Origin: UBA6197 sp047638075
GTDB taxonomy: Bacteria > Pseudomonadota > Alphaproteobacteria > Rhodobacterales > Rhodobacteraceae
DNA: 64,000 nt
Reading direction: 5' to 3'
NCBI RefSeq assembly: GCF_047638075.1
Contig: NZ_JBLJBV010000066.1
Span: 62,001-126,000, forward strand
A model generated the notes under the pieces. The model was not told the origin of the DNA. It made no database searches and saw only the letters and a list, made by a program, of their open reading frames with translations. Below, piece after piece: positions 44,748-54,556 of this stretch (position 1 is its first letter; each line of letters begins with the position of its first letter). The position numbers and the translations under genes were made by a program.

Positions 44748-45697
44748 CCGCCGCACCCGCATTGCAATCTGTCAGCCACCCCACACGGGGGTTGGGCGAC
44801 CGGTTGACCGGTCTGTTCTGGCGCCGCCCGCGTCTATTGACCGCCCTTCTGATCGCGCCACCGTTGATCTGGCTGGGGGTGGTTTATCTGGGGTCGCTGG
44901 CCGCGCTGTTGCTGCAAAGCTTTTATTCCATTGACGAATTTTCCGGCATCGTCGTGCAGGAATTTACCCTGCGCACCTACGGCGAATTGTTCCGCCCGGC
45001 AAACCTGGACATCATCATCCGCACCACAACAATGGCGGCAAGCGTCACGCTGGCCTCGGCCGTGCTGGCCTTTCCCATCGCCTATTACGCGGCGCGCTAT
45101 GCACGGGGCCGCTGGAAGGCGGCGTTCTATCTGGGGATCATGCTGCCGCTTTGGTCCAGCTATCTGGTCAAGGTCTATGCCTGGAAACTGATCCTTGCCA
45201 AAGAAGGTATCATCACCTGGGCCGCCGATAGCGTGGGGGCCACCCCGTTGCTGAACGCGGCACTGGCGCTGCCGGTGGTGGGCGGAAATTCCCTGTCCAC
45301 CAGTTACATCGGCACCTTTCTGGTCTTTGTCTATGTCTGGCTGCCCTACATGATCCTGCCGATGCAGGCGGCGTTGGAGCGGGTTCCGAAATCCATGCTT
45401 GAGGCCTCGGCCGATCTGGGGGCGACATCCGGGCAGACGCTGCGCAAGGTGATCTTGCCGCTGGCAATGCCGGGGGTGATTGCCGGGTCGATCTTTACCT
45501 TTTCGCTGACGCTGGGGGATTACATCATCCCGCAGATCGTGGGCTCCTCGCGGCTGTTTATCGGGCAGGCGGTCTATCAGTTGCAAGGAACCGCCGGAAA
45601 TATCCCCCTGGCCGCCGCCTTTGCGGTGGTGCCGATTGTGGTGATGCTGGTGTATCTTACGCTGGCAAAAAGACAGGGGGCCTTCGATGCGCTCTGA
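44744..45697 (+). CDS. ABC transporter permease (PotB-like)
   Basis: The 317-residue permease has six or so helices and the EAA-loop LEASADLGATSGQTLRKVILPLAMPG near 225-252. It overlaps both neighbours (4 and 11 bases). It is the first of the two membrane subunits. Confidence 0.94.
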
Positions 45698-46493
45698 CCG
45701 TGCCCCCCGTGGCCTGACGCTGGCCGCTATTGGCGGGCTGTTGTTCTTGCACCTGCCGATCGTGCTGATCTTCCTTTACGCCTTTACCACGGAGGAACGC
45801 ACCTATCAGTTTCCGCCCCCCGGCCTGACGCTGAAATGGTTTGGCGTGGCATGGAGCCGCGCCGATATCTGGCCGCCGCTTTACCTGTCGCTGCGGGTTG
45901 CCGCGATATCCACCACCATGGCGCTGGTGCTGGGCACGTTTGCCGCCGCTGCAATGTCGCGGGCGCGGTTTTTCGGGCGCGATCAGATGAGCCTGTTGAT
46001 TTTGCTGCCCATCGCGCTTCCCGGCATCATCACCGGCATGTCGCTGCGCTCGGCGTTCTCGGTCATGGATATTCCGTTTTCGACTTTTTCCATTGTGTTG
46101 GGCCACGCGACCTTCTGCATCGTCATCGTCTACAACAATGCCGTAGCCCGGTTTCGCCGCCTGTCCGGCCCCCTGGTCGAGGCGTCACTGGACCTGGGCG
46201 CAAACGGCTTTCAGACGTTTTGGCATGTGATCCTGCCCAACCTCGGGTCGGCGCTGCTGGCGGGGGGGATGCTGGCCTTTGCGCTGTCATTTGACGAGGT
46301 GATCGTGACCACCTTCACCGCGGGCCAGCAATCGACCCTGCCCATCTGGATGCTGAACGAACTGGTTCGCCCCCGCCAACGCCCCGTCACCAATGTCGTC
46401 GCCATCGTGGTTTTCGCCGCCACTTTCGTGCCGATCCTTATCGCCTATTACCTGACCCGCACTGGCCATGAAACGGCTGGCGGCGGCAAATAA
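45687..46493 (+). CDS. ABC transporter permease (PotC-like)
   Basis: The 268-residue permease has the EAA-loop VEASLDLGANGFQTFWHVILPNLG near 166-189 and about six helices. It is the second membrane subunit; the ALDH gene follows after 12 bases. Confidence 0.94.
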   Translation: MRSDRAPRGLTLAAIGGLLFLHLPIVLIFLYAFTTEERTYQFPPPGLTLKWFGVAWSRADIWPPLYLSLRVAAISTTMALVLGTFAAAAMSRARFFGRDQMSLLILLPIALPGIITGMSLRSAFSVMDIPFSTFSIVLGHATFCIVIVYNNAVARFRRLSGPLVEASLDLGANGFQTFWHVILPNLGSALLAGGMLAFALSFDEVIVTTFTAGQQSTLPIWMLNELVRPRQRPVTNVVAIVVFAATFVPILIAYYLTRTGHETAGGGK

Positions 46494-46505
46494 AGGAACG
46501 TTTCC

Positions 46506-47945
46506 ATGGATACCAAGACCATCGCCACCACACTTTTGATCGGCAACGCGTTCGAGGCCGGGGCGGAGACGCCCGAAACGATCCTCAACCCGCGCACCGG
46601 GGCTGCGCTGCTGGACATCCCCGAGGCGTCATCGGCGCAGATCGACCGCGCCGTGGCCGCCGCGCGCGCCGCCTTTGAGGGCTGGTCGCGCACCCCCCCG
46701 GCCGAACGCTCAGCCATCCTGCTGCGTATCGCAGACCGGATCGAGGCCGACGCGGCCGGCTTTGCAGCCCTTGAGGCGCTGAACTGCGGCAAACCGATCA
46801 ACGCCGCACTGAACGACGAAATTCCCGCAATCGTTGATTGCTTTCGCTTTTCCGCGGGGGCTGTGCGCAACCAGCACGGCATGATCGCGGGCGAATACAT
46901 GGCGGGTCACACCTCAATGGTGCGGCGCGATCCGATCGGGGTCGTGGCCTCGATTGCGCCGTGGAATTACCCACTGATGATGATGGCGTGGAAGCTGGCA
47001 CCAGCGATTGGCGCCGGCAACACGGTGGTGTTCAAGCCGTCAGAACAAACCCCGCTGACGGCGCTTAAACTGGCGCGGATACTGGCCGATCTGCTGCCCG
47101 AAGGCGTGGTCAACATCATCGCCGGACGCGGGCATACGGTGGGCAACGCCCTGATCAACCATCCCGGTGTGGATATGATTTCGCTGACCGGCGATGTGGC
47201 AACGGGTAAAAAGATGCTGGATGCGGCCGCGAAAACCGTCAAACGCACCCATCTGGAACTGGGGGGCAAGGCCCCGGTCGTGGTCTTTGACGACGCCGAT
47301 ATCAGCGAGGTCGTCGAGGGGCTGCGCGCCTTCAGCTTTTATAACGCGGGTCAGGACTGCACCGCTGCCTGCCGGATCTATGCGGGCAAAAAGATCTATG
47401 AACGGCTGGTGGCCGATCTTTCCGCGGCTGCATCCTCGATCACCCTTGGCGCCGCAGATGACAGCACCAATGAAATTGGCCCGCTGATTTCACTGCGCCA
47501 GCGTGACCGTGTGGCCAGCTTTGTCGAACGCGCCCGCGAATTGCCGCATATCGAGATTACCGCCGGCGGCGCGCCGATGGATCAGGGGTTCTACTATCGC
47601 CCCACCGTGGTTGCGGGCGCGCGCCAGCAAGATGAAATTGTGCGCCGCGAAGTATTTGGCCCGGTCGTGTCGATCACACCATTTTCCGATGTGGAACAGG
47701 CGGTTACATGGGCCAATGACAGCGACTACGGGCTTGCCTCCTCGGTCTGGACACGCGATGTGGGCCGCGCCATGGCAACCGCTGCGCGGCTGCGCTATGG
47801 CTGCACATGGGTCAATACCCATTTCATGCTGGTTAATGAAATGCCGCATGGCGGGTTGAAGCAATCAGGCTATGGCAAAGACCTGTCCAGCTATTCGCTA
47901 GAGGATTATTCGGTCGTGCGTCACGTCATGGTCAAACACGGCTAG
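46506..47945 (+). CDS. Aldehyde dehydrogenase, likely gamma-aminobutyraldehyde type
   Basis: The 479-residue NAD(P)-dependent ALDH has the catalytic Cys285 in NAGQDCTAAC, the general base Glu251 in ELGGKAPVVV, and the coenzyme segment FKPSEQTPL. Its place at the end of a polyamine-type transport operon suggests oxidation of aminoaldehydes (for example 4-aminobutanal to GABA), but betaine- or other aldehyde substrates cannot be excluded. The ATG follows AAAGGAACG. Confidence 0.9.
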   Translation: MDTKTIATTLLIGNAFEAGAETPETILNPRTGAALLDIPEASSAQIDRAVAAARAAFEGWSRTPPAERSAILLRIADRIEADAAGFAALEALNCGKPINAALNDEIPAIVDCFRFSAGAVRNQHGMIAGEYMAGHTSMVRRDPIGVVASIAPWNYPLMMMAWKLAPAIGAGNTVVFKPSEQTPLTALKLARILADLLPEGVVNIIAGRGHTVGNALINHPGVDMISLTGDVATGKKMLDAAAKTVKRTHLELGGKAPVVVFDDADISEVVEGLRAFSFYNAGQDCTAACRIYAGKKIYERLVADLSAAASSITLGAADDSTNEIGPLISLRQRDRVASFVERARELPHIEITAGGAPMDQGFYYRPTVVAGARQQDEIVRREVFGPVVSITPFSDVEQAVTWANDSDYGLASSVWTRDVGRAMATAARLRYGCTWVNTHFMLVNEMPHGGLKQSGYGKDLSSYSLEDYSVVRHVMVKHG

Positions 47946-47948
47946 ACC

Positions 47949-48803
47949 CTAGCGCACCAGAACCACCGGCACCTTGCACGACCGCACCATCGCGGTCGTG
48001 GTCGACCCGATGATCAGGCTGCGGATACGCGAATGACCGTAGGCGCCCATCACCACCAGATCAACGCCCGCCACCTCGACATGCGCGCCTAGCGCTGTGT
48101 CGGGCTGGCCGGGCAAGACCAGCGTTTCGGCCTTGGCCCCGGCGGCACGCATGATCGCCAGCGCATCCGCCAGCACCTTTTGCGCCTCGGCAGTGTCAGC
48201 GCCAACCCAGACCAGCGTCACCGACAGCCCGGCATAGACCGGGCTTTGCGCCACATGCGCCACCGCCTTCGTTGACGAAGCCCCCCCGTCGCAGGCCACC
48301 AGCACCGTGCCCACCGCCCGAAACGCGCGCGAGGCTACCAGCACCGGTTTATGGCTGGCGCGCACGATCCGCTCCAGATTCGAGCCCAGATGCCCCTTGG
48401 CAAAATCCGCAGCCTCGCCGCGTTTGCCGATCACGATCATTGCGGCCCCGGCCTCTTGCGTGGCCACCGCCTCAACGATGTCACCGTGGCGCAGCCTTGT
48501 GGAAACGTCGCGCACACCCGCCGCCTCGACCCGCGCTTTCGCGTCATCCAACAGGGCGCGGCCATGGTGTTGCATCAGCTTGGCGCGCTTTTCATCCAGC
48601 GAGGCCAGTTCCTGCAAAAGGGCGGTGCGTGCGCCCAGCCTGATCGAACCCGACAGATCCGCCCCCGCAACACCCTCGGGGCGGGCCAGCACATGCATAA
48701 CCTCTACCGGCGCCCCGGCGCGCGTGGCGACCCAAGCCGCATGGTCACAAACCGAATGTGAATAGATCGAGCCATCCACCAGCGCGATGATCTTGTCACT
48801 CAT
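47949..48803 (-). CDS. Universal stress protein (two UspA domains)
   Basis: The 284-residue protein has two tandem UspA domains. The second halves of both carry the ATP-binding loop (GKRGEAADFAKGHLGSN in the first, GAYGHSRIRSLIIGS in the second). The first opens with DKIIALVDGS. Its 5' end lies ten bases from the SulP gene in the same orientation, so the two may be co-transcribed. The ATG at 48803 follows GAGGAGAGACGG; an upstream in-frame start is implausible. Confidence 0.93.
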   Translation of the reverse strand: MSDKIIALVDGSIYSHSVCDHAAWVATRAGAPVEVMHVLARPEGVAGADLSGSIRLGARTALLQELASLDEKRAKLMQHHGRALLDDAKARVEAAGVRDVSTRLRHGDIVEAVATQEAGAAMIVIGKRGEAADFAKGHLGSNLERIVRASHKPVLVASRAFRAVGTVLVACDGGASSTKAVAHVAQSPVYAGLSVTLVWVGADTAEAQKVLADALAIMRAAGAKAETLVLPGQPDTALGAHVEVAGVDLVVMGAYGHSRIRSLIIGSTTTAMVRSCKVPVVLVR

Positions 48804-48813
48804 CCGTCTCTCC

Positions 48814-50304
48814 TCAATGCGTGCCCAATGGGTCCATGCCGCCGGGTTTGTCATGCAGCGCCAGCCGGTCAACAATGGTTTCAGAGGCCGCGTTCATGCC
48901 GACGATCTGCACCTCGGCCCCTTCGCGGCGAAATTTCAGCACCGCCATATCCAGCGCGGCCACCGAAGAAATATCCCAGATATGGGCGGCCGATACGTCA
49001 ATCGTTACCCGCTCCAACGCCTCGCGGAAATCGAAGGCGGCCATGAAATCTTCGACGCTGGCGTAGAAAAGCTGCCCTTCGACCACATAGACCCGTTCAC
49101 GGCCATCGGCAGACAGGGTGGAGTGCACTCGGAACAGCTGCGCGATCTTGCCCGCAAAGAAGATCCCCGACAAAAGCACCCCGACCAGCACGCCAATCGC
49201 CAGGTTATGGGTAAAGACCACGAAAGCCACCGTCGCCAGCATCACCACCGAAGACGATTTCGGATGCGTGCGCAGATGCTTGATCGACGACCAGCTGAAC
49301 GTCCCGATCGAAACCATGATCATGATCGCTACCAGCGCCGCCATGGGTATCTGACCCACCCAATCGCCCAGAACCACGATCAGGAACAACAGCATCACCC
49401 CCGCCATAAAGGTTGAAAGCCGCCCCCGCCCGCCGGATTTCACGTTGATCATCGACTGACCGATCATCGCACAACCGGCCATGCCACCGATAAACCCGGT
49501 CGCCGCATTGGCCAGTCCCTGCCCCACACATTCCATCGTCCGGTTGGACGTGGTGTCGGTCAGATCATCGACAATCTGCTGCGTCATCAGGCTTTCCAAC
49601 AGCCCGACCACCGCGACCGCGATGGAATAGGGCAGGATGATCGTCAATGTCTCGAATGTCAGCGGCACATCGGGTATCAGAAAACTGGGGAAAGCATCAG
49701 GCAAATCGCCCATATCGCCCACCGTGCGCACATCCCAGCCAAAGGCCAGCGTCAGCGCCGTCAGCACCACGATAGTAACCAACGGCGAGGGTACTGCGGT
49801 GGTCAGCCGAGGCAGCAGATAGATGATCGCCAGCGCAGCGGCGACCAGCGCATAGGTCAGCGCGCCCACCCGCGCCGGGTCCAGTTCCGGCAGTTGCGCC
49901 ATGAAAATCAAGATCGCCAGCGCGTTCACAAACCCCGTCATCACCGATTTGGACACAAACCGCATGACCCGGCCCAACCGCAGCGCCCCCGCGCCCATCT
50001 GCAACAGTCCCGCCATGACCGTAGCCGCCAGCAGGTAATCCAGCCCATGCGCCTTCACAAGGCTTCCCATCAGCACCGCCGTCGCCGCCGTCGCCGCCGA
50101 AATCATCCCCGGACGACCCCCCGCAAAGGCGGTAATCACCGCGATCGAGAAGCTGGCGTAAAGCCCTACTTTCGGGTCCACCCCCGCAATGATCGAAAAG
50201 GCAATCGCTTCGGGAATCAGCGCGAGGGCCACCACCAGCCCCGACAGGATGTCGCCCCGGATATTGCCGAACCACTCGGCGCGGTAGGTGTCGATTGAGA
50301 TCAT
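48814..50304 (-). CDS. SulP-family anion transporter with STAS domain
   Basis: The 496-residue SLC26/SulP-type transporter has about ten to twelve helices and a C-terminal STAS domain (VSAAHIWDISSVAALDMAVLKF). The N-terminal ALALIPEAIAFSIIAGVDP is a SulP signature. Bacterial members carry sulfate, bicarbonate or, in some lines, molybdate. It is divergent from a ModE-like regulator, which makes an oxyanion such as molybdate worth testing. Confidence 0.93.
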   Translation of the reverse strand: MISIDTYRAEWFGNIRGDILSGLVVALALIPEAIAFSIIAGVDPKVGLYASFSIAVITAFAGGRPGMISAATAATAVLMGSLVKAHGLDYLLAATVMAGLLQMGAGALRLGRVMRFVSKSVMTGFVNALAILIFMAQLPELDPARVGALTYALVAAALAIIYLLPRLTTAVPSPLVTIVVLTALTLAFGWDVRTVGDMGDLPDAFPSFLIPDVPLTFETLTIILPYSIAVAVVGLLESLMTQQIVDDLTDTTSNRTMECVGQGLANAATGFIGGMAGCAMIGQSMINVKSGGRGRLSTFMAGVMLLFLIVVLGDWVGQIPMAALVAIMIMVSIGTFSWSSIKHLRTHPKSSSVVMLATVAFVVFTHNLAIGVLVGVLLSGIFFAGKIAQLFRVHSTLSADGRERVYVVEGQLFYASVEDFMAAFDFREALERVTIDVSAAHIWDISSVAALDMAVLKFRREGAEVQIVGMNAASETIVDRLALHDKPGGMDPLGTH

Positions 50305-50526
50305 GAAAGTCCTGTTGTCCGGCCCGGCGCGCGTTTGCGCCCTGGGGCTACCAATAAATTATCCGGCGGATCGGCGGCCGGAAGAGCCACCCAAAGCGCG
50401 TGCGCCAGGGTCCTGATGAGGCCCGCCCAATACCGGACATGACCGCAAATGCCAACCCGGCACCCGCAGGCATCTTGCGCCCCGCCGCCTTGGGCCGCAT
50501 CATGCAGCCAACCCAAGGAGAGCCAG

Positions 50527-50871
50527 ATGGATCTGACACGCCTGCGCCTGCGGCTTTATTTCGGAGAAGACTTCATGTTCGGCCCCGGCAAGGCCGACCT
50601 GCTGGAGGCGATCGCGGCAGAAGGCTCGATCTCGGCGGCGGGTCGAAAGATGAAGATGAGCTATAAACGCGCCTGGATGCTGGTCGAAGCGATGAACGCC
50701 GCCTTCCGCGACCCGCTGATCGACAGCACCAGAGGTGGCCCGCAAGGCGGCGGCGCGCGCCTGACCGAAGCGGGCGCGCAGGTGCTGGCCCATTACCGCG
50801 CGCTTGAAGCCGTGGTCAGCGACGCGGGCGCGGCGCAAATCGACGGCCTGACCACCCTTTTGAAGGATTGA
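50527..50871 (+). CDS. ModE N-terminal-domain-type regulator (winged helix)
   Basis: The 114-residue LysR-like winged-helix protein resembles the ModE DNA-binding domain (LRLYFGEDFMFGPGKADLLEAI, then GSISAAGRKMKMSYKRAWMLVEAMN, then GGARLTEAG). It lacks the molybdate-binding Mop domains, so it must sense through a partner or not bind molybdate itself. The ATG at 50527 follows AAGGAGAG; an in-frame start 78 bases upstream is unrelated. It is divergent from the SulP gene. Confidence 0.9.
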   Translation: MDLTRLRLRLYFGEDFMFGPGKADLLEAIAAEGSISAAGRKMKMSYKRAWMLVEAMNAAFRDPLIDSTRGGPQGGGARLTEAGAQVLAHYRALEAVVSDAGAAQIDGLTTLLKD

Positions 50872-50943
50872 ACCGGTCACGGAAACAGCCTTGAAAACCC
50901 ACAAGAAGCGATGGCTTTCAATGCATTGCGCAAGATGAAAGAA

Positions 50944-51020
50944 TGGTGGCGAGGGGGGGACTTGAACCCCCGACCCCGCGATTATGAGTCGCGTGCTCTA
51001 ACCAGCTGAGCTACCTCGCC
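50944..51020 (-). tRNA. tRNA-Met (anticodon CAT)
   Basis: The 77-base minus-strand tRNA is complete: acceptor GGCGAGG pairs with CCTCGCC, the D-loop region GTAGCTCAGCTGGTTAGAGC and anticodon loop CTCATAA are present, GTTCAA lies in the T-arm, and CCA is encoded. The sequence resembles the elongator tRNA-Met of alphaproteobacteria rather than the lysidine-modified tRNA-Ile2. Confidence 0.93.
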
Positions 51021-51031
51021 ATTCGCCCGCG

Positions 51032-51060
51032 TTCCTAAGCGAGGCTTCCGAACCCGTCAA
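51032..51060 (-). promoter_or_regulatory. tRNA-Met promoter
   Basis: On the minus strand TTGACG (51060-51055), a 17-base spacer, and TAGGAA (51037-51032), which would start transcription near 51025, five bases before the mature tRNA. Confidence 0.6.
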
Positions 51061-51070
51061 GGGCTTGCGT

Positions 51071-52075
51071 TCAAATTCCGTAATAGCTTCGATACCATGT
51101 CACAAATTGCGCGATGCCCGTGCGCAGCGCCGTTTGCGGCCGGTACCCGGTCAACTGCTGTAAAAGGCGGTTGTCAGCCCAGGTTGCGCGCACATCGCCC
51201 TTTTGCATTTCCATATAGTTGCGTATGGCGGTGACACCGCACGCCTCTTCGATCGCAGCGATGAAATCACCCAGCGCCACCTTTTCACCATTGCCGATAT
51301 TGACCACCCGCCAGGGTGCCACGGGTGACAGGCTGTCGGCCTCGGACACCGGCTTGCCGCGTTCGGGCACCTGATCCAGCAACAGCCGGATCCCGCGCAC
51401 CAGATCGGTGACATAGGTGAAATCACGAAACATCTGGCCGTGGCCGTAAACATCAATCGGCTCGCCGGCGAGTATCGCACGGGTAAACTTGATCGGCGCC
51501 ATGTCGGGCCGCCCCCATGGGCCGTAAACCGTAAAGAAGCGAAAACAGGTGGTGGGGATGGCGTGCAGATCAGCGTAGGCATGGCTCATCGCCTCAGACG
51601 CTTTCTTGGTGGCAGCATATAGCGATACCTGGCTGTCGGCCTTGTCGATTTCGCGGTAGGGCATCTGGGTGTTGGCGCCATATACCGACGAGGTCGATGC
51701 AATCAGCAGATGCTTTACCTTGGCTATCCGGGCCGCCTCCATAACGTTGAAAGTGCCGTCGATATTGGCCGACAGGTAGCTTCGCGGCGCCTCAAGACTA
51801 TAGCGAACCCCCGCCTGTGCCGCGAGATGCACAATCATCTCTGGCCCGACATCGGCTATATCGGCCATCAAAACGGCCTCATCTTCCAGCATGGCCTCTG
51901 TTGCGGAAAAATTCGGATGGCGACGCAGGATTGCATGACGGTTTCGTTTCAGATCCACATCATAATATGGCGTCATGCCATCAAAACCATGCACCCGAAA
52001 GCCCTCTGCCAGCAACCGCTCAGCCAGGTGAAATCCGATAAAACCTGCCGTCCCCGTCACATAAATACACCGCAT
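51071..52075 (-). CDS. NAD-dependent epimerase, UDP-glucuronate 4-epimerase-like
   Basis: This 334-residue extended SDR enzyme has the NAD-binding TGTAGFIGFHLAERLL (about 7-22), the SSVYG motif and active-site Y-x-x-x-K near 150-155. The closest group is UDP-glucuronate/UDP-glucose 4-epimerases for capsule or LPS sugars. It is the last gene before the tRNA on this strand. A consensus TATAAT lies shortly upstream of its ATG. Confidence 0.92.
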   Translation of the reverse strand: MRCIYVTGTAGFIGFHLAERLLAEGFRVHGFDGMTPYYDVDLKRNRHAILRRHPNFSATEAMLEDEAVLMADIADVGPEMIVHLAAQAGVRYSLEAPRSYLSANIDGTFNVMEAARIAKVKHLLIASTSSVYGANTQMPYREIDKADSQVSLYAATKKASEAMSHAYADLHAIPTTCFRFFTVYGPWGRPDMAPIKFTRAILAGEPIDVYGHGQMFRDFTYVTDLVRGIRLLLDQVPERGKPVSEADSLSPVAPWRVVNIGNGEKVALGDFIAAIEEACGVTAIRNYMEMQKGDVRATWADNRLLQQLTGYRPQTALRTGIAQFVTWYRSYYGI

Positions 52076-52089
52076 GGATCCACCCTGTG

Positions 52090-52095
52090 ATTATA
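52090..52095 (-). promoter_or_regulatory. TATAAT -10 box before the epimerase gene
   Basis: Perfect TATAAT on the minus strand (52095-52090) with no good -35 at 17-18 bases. It would give a leader of roughly ten bases before the ATG at 52075. Confidence 0.4.
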
Positions 52096-52163
52096 CCGCG
52101 CACCGCCCTAAATACGCGGCAATAAAGCACGGGCACCCTGGTCAAGGAAACCCGCGCCATACT

Positions 52164-53501
52164 TCACGCCGACAATGCGGCTACGATGCCGCCCACGACA
52201 TCGCCCAAAATCGCGTCATCCTCACATTCAGCCATGACACGAATTAGGGGCTCGGTCCCCGATTTTCGGATCAACAACCGCCCCTTACCCTGCAAACGGG
52301 CCTCGGCATCGGCAATTGCCGCCTGCACCGACGCTGCGCTCAGCGGTTCTTGCCCGGCGGCGTAACGGACGTTTGTCAGCATTTGCGGCACCGTCTCGAA
52401 TTGGCGCACGAGGTCGCTGGCGCGCTCGCCCGTCTCAACCATTGCGGCCAAAAACTGTAGCCCGGCGATCAATCCATCCCCGGTCGTGGCGTAATCGGTC
52501 ATCACGATATGGCCCGATTGCTCGCCGCCAAGGTTGAAGCCGCCCGCGCGCATCCGTTCAACCACATAGCGATCTCCCACCTTTGTGCGTTCAAGACGCA
52601 GGCCCCGCCCCTCTAAAAACCGCTCCAGCCCAAGGTTGGACATCACGGTTGCCACCAATGCCCCGCCGCGCAACTGCCCCGCGTCGGCCCAACGGGCAGC
52701 CAGCAGCGCCATGATCTGGTCGCCGTCCGCCACGCGCCCGGTTTCATCGAGGATCATCACCCGGTCAGCGTCGCCATCAAGACTGATGCCCAGATCGGCA
52801 CCGTGCGCGACCACCGCCTCGGCGGCGGTGTCGGTATGGGTCGATCCGCAGCGGTCGTTGATATTGTGGCCGTTTGGCGCCACGCCGACCGGTATCACCT
52901 CGGCGCCCAATTCCCACAGTACTTCGGGGGCGGCGCGGTAGGCGGCACCATTGGCGCAGTCAACCACGACTTTCAGCCCTGCCAACTGCCCCCTTCTGGG
53001 AAACGTGGTCTTGGCGTATTCGATATAGCGGCCCAAGCCGTCATCAATCCGCTTGGCGCGGCCAATGTTTTGCGGCTGGGCGGGGGTGATCGCAGAGCCG
53101 ACGATCTGTTCGATTTCGGCCTCGGCCTCATCCGAGAGTTTGAACCCGTCAGGTCCGAAAAACTTGATACCGTTGTCCTCGGCCGGATTATGGCTGGCCG
53201 AAATCATGATGCCGATGTCGGCGCGCATGCTGCGGGTCAGGAATCCGACCGCAGGGGTTGGCACCGGGCCCAGCAACAAAACGTTCATCCCGGTGCTGGT
53301 CAGGCCCGCAGTCAGCGCGTTTTCCAGCATATAGCCTGACAGCCGCGTATCCTTGCCAATCACCACGCGGTGGGCATTGCGCCCGTCACGGCGGAAATAA
53401 CGGCCGGCGGCAGCCCCGAGTTTCAGTGCCATTTCTGCCGTCATCGGCCAGCTGTTGGCTTGGCCCCGCACCCCATCGGTGCCAAAAAGCTTGCGCGTCA
53501 T
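52164..53501 (-). CDS. glmM: Phosphoglucosamine mutase
   Basis: GlmM interconverts glucosamine 6-phosphate and 1-phosphate for peptidoglycan and lipopolysaccharide. The 445-residue protein has the active-site phosphoserine in ISASHNPAEDNGIK (Ser103), the metal-binding DGDADR, and the substrate GGEQSGHI motifs. The ATG at 53501 follows GGAGACAGGGT; a start 30 bases upstream is less likely. It overlaps folP by four bases. Confidence 0.97.
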   Translation of the reverse strand: MTRKLFGTDGVRGQANSWPMTAEMALKLGAAAGRYFRRDGRNAHRVVIGKDTRLSGYMLENALTAGLTSTGMNVLLLGPVPTPAVGFLTRSMRADIGIMISASHNPAEDNGIKFFGPDGFKLSDEAEAEIEQIVGSAITPAQPQNIGRAKRIDDGLGRYIEYAKTTFPRRGQLAGLKVVVDCANGAAYRAAPEVLWELGAEVIPVGVAPNGHNINDRCGSTHTDTAAEAVVAHGADLGISLDGDADRVMILDETGRVADGDQIMALLAARWADAGQLRGGALVATVMSNLGLERFLEGRGLRLERTKVGDRYVVERMRAGGFNLGGEQSGHIVMTDYATTGDGLIAGLQFLAAMVETGERASDLVRQFETVPQMLTNVRYAAGQEPLSAASVQAAIADAEARLQGKGRLLIRKSGTEPLIRVMAECEDDAILGDVVGGIVAALSA

Positions 53502-54517
53502 ACCCTGTCTCCTATCGTTACCGCCTGCCACAGGCGCACCCCTTGGGCGACCTCGGCCACATCATGAACCCGGTGCATCTGCACCCCCTGCGACAGCCCC
53601 GCCAGCGTCAGCGCCAAGGTGCCGGGGGCGCGGTCCTCGGCCACCTCGGCACCACCGATACTGCCGATAAAGCGTTTGCGCGATACGCCCAGCAAAACCG
53701 CGCAACCCAGACCGTGAAACAGGCTCAGGCCCCGCAGCAGTGTCAGGTTATGCGCCTCGGTTTTGCCAAAGCCGATGCCGGGGTCAACAAGAATCCGGTT
53801 GCGGACAATCCCCGCTGTCTCGGCCAGCGTCAGCCGCGCCTCAAGGTAGTCATATACATCCAGCAGCACATTGTCATAACGGGGCGCTAACTGCATGGTC
53901 TGCGGCGTGCCTTGCGCGTGCATCAGGCAGACAGGCGCGCCGCTTTGCGCGATCAGAGTGGCCATCCTCGCATCATGGCCCAGTGCCGACACATCATTGA
54001 CCAGATCCGCCCCCGCCGCCAGCGCGGCCCGCGCCACCGCGGCCTTGCGCGTGTCAACCGAGATTGCGCCCGTAAAGCCCCCCGCCCGCAACGCCGAAAT
54101 GACAGGTGCTGTGCGCGCGATCTCATCGGCATCCGCAACAAAGGCGGCACCGGGACGGGTGGATTCGCCGCCGATATCCAGAACGTCAGCGCCCGCCGCC
54201 GCCATCGCCATGGCCTGTGCCAGTGCGCGCTGAGGCGTGTTGAACCGACCGCCATCCGAAAAGCTGTCCGGCGTCACGTTAAGGATGCCCATGATCCGCG
54301 GGCGATCAAACACCAGCCCCGCCAAGGGCGCGCGCGGCGCGGTCAGCCTGGCCGCAATGGGCGCGGGAAGATCGTGCGCCGCCATTTCGCCCCGCGATCC
54401 GGCGCGGCTCAGCACCTCGACCGAGGCAAACCATCCCCAGCCCCCCGCCAGCACCCGCGCGTCTTTCGGGCGCAGCGCGTCGGTTTGAACGATTGGGCGG
54501 TAATAGAGTTTATCCAT
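53498..54517 (-). CDS. folP: Dihydropteroate synthase
   Basis: FolP joins p-aminobenzoate to dihydropterin pyrophosphate. The 339-residue protein has a TIM-barrel with the signatures MGILNVTPDSFSDGG (about 76-90) and DIGGESTRPGA, preceded by about 65 extra N-terminal residues compared with the common 280. I chose the ATG at 54517 (MDKLYYRPI); a start 36 bases upstream is possible. It is coupled to glmM and lies 39 bases after folB. Confidence 0.96.
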   Translation of the reverse strand: MDKLYYRPIVQTDALRPKDARVLAGGWGWFASVEVLSRAGSRGEMAAHDLPAPIAARLTAPRAPLAGLVFDRPRIMGILNVTPDSFSDGGRFNTPQRALAQAMAMAAAGADVLDIGGESTRPGAAFVADADEIARTAPVISALRAGGFTGAISVDTRKAAVARAALAAGADLVNDVSALGHDARMATLIAQSGAPVCLMHAQGTPQTMQLAPRYDNVLLDVYDYLEARLTLAETAGIVRNRILVDPGIGFGKTEAHNLTLLRGLSLFHGLGCAVLLGVSRKRFIGSIGGAEVAEDRAPGTLALTLAGLSQGVQMHRVHDVAEVAQGVRLWQAVTIGDRV

Positions 54518-54556
54518 GCGCCGCGTTTCACCCGATTGCGGGCGGCTTGGCAAGGC

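Noticed and set aside
50301..50516. 71-codon frame in the SulP/ModE gap
   Set aside because: No ribosome-binding site or resemblance; the gap looks like a divergent promoter region.
50944..51020. tRNA-Ile2 (CAT) instead of tRNA-Met
   Set aside because: The acceptor and arm sequences match elongator tRNA-Met of related bacteria better.
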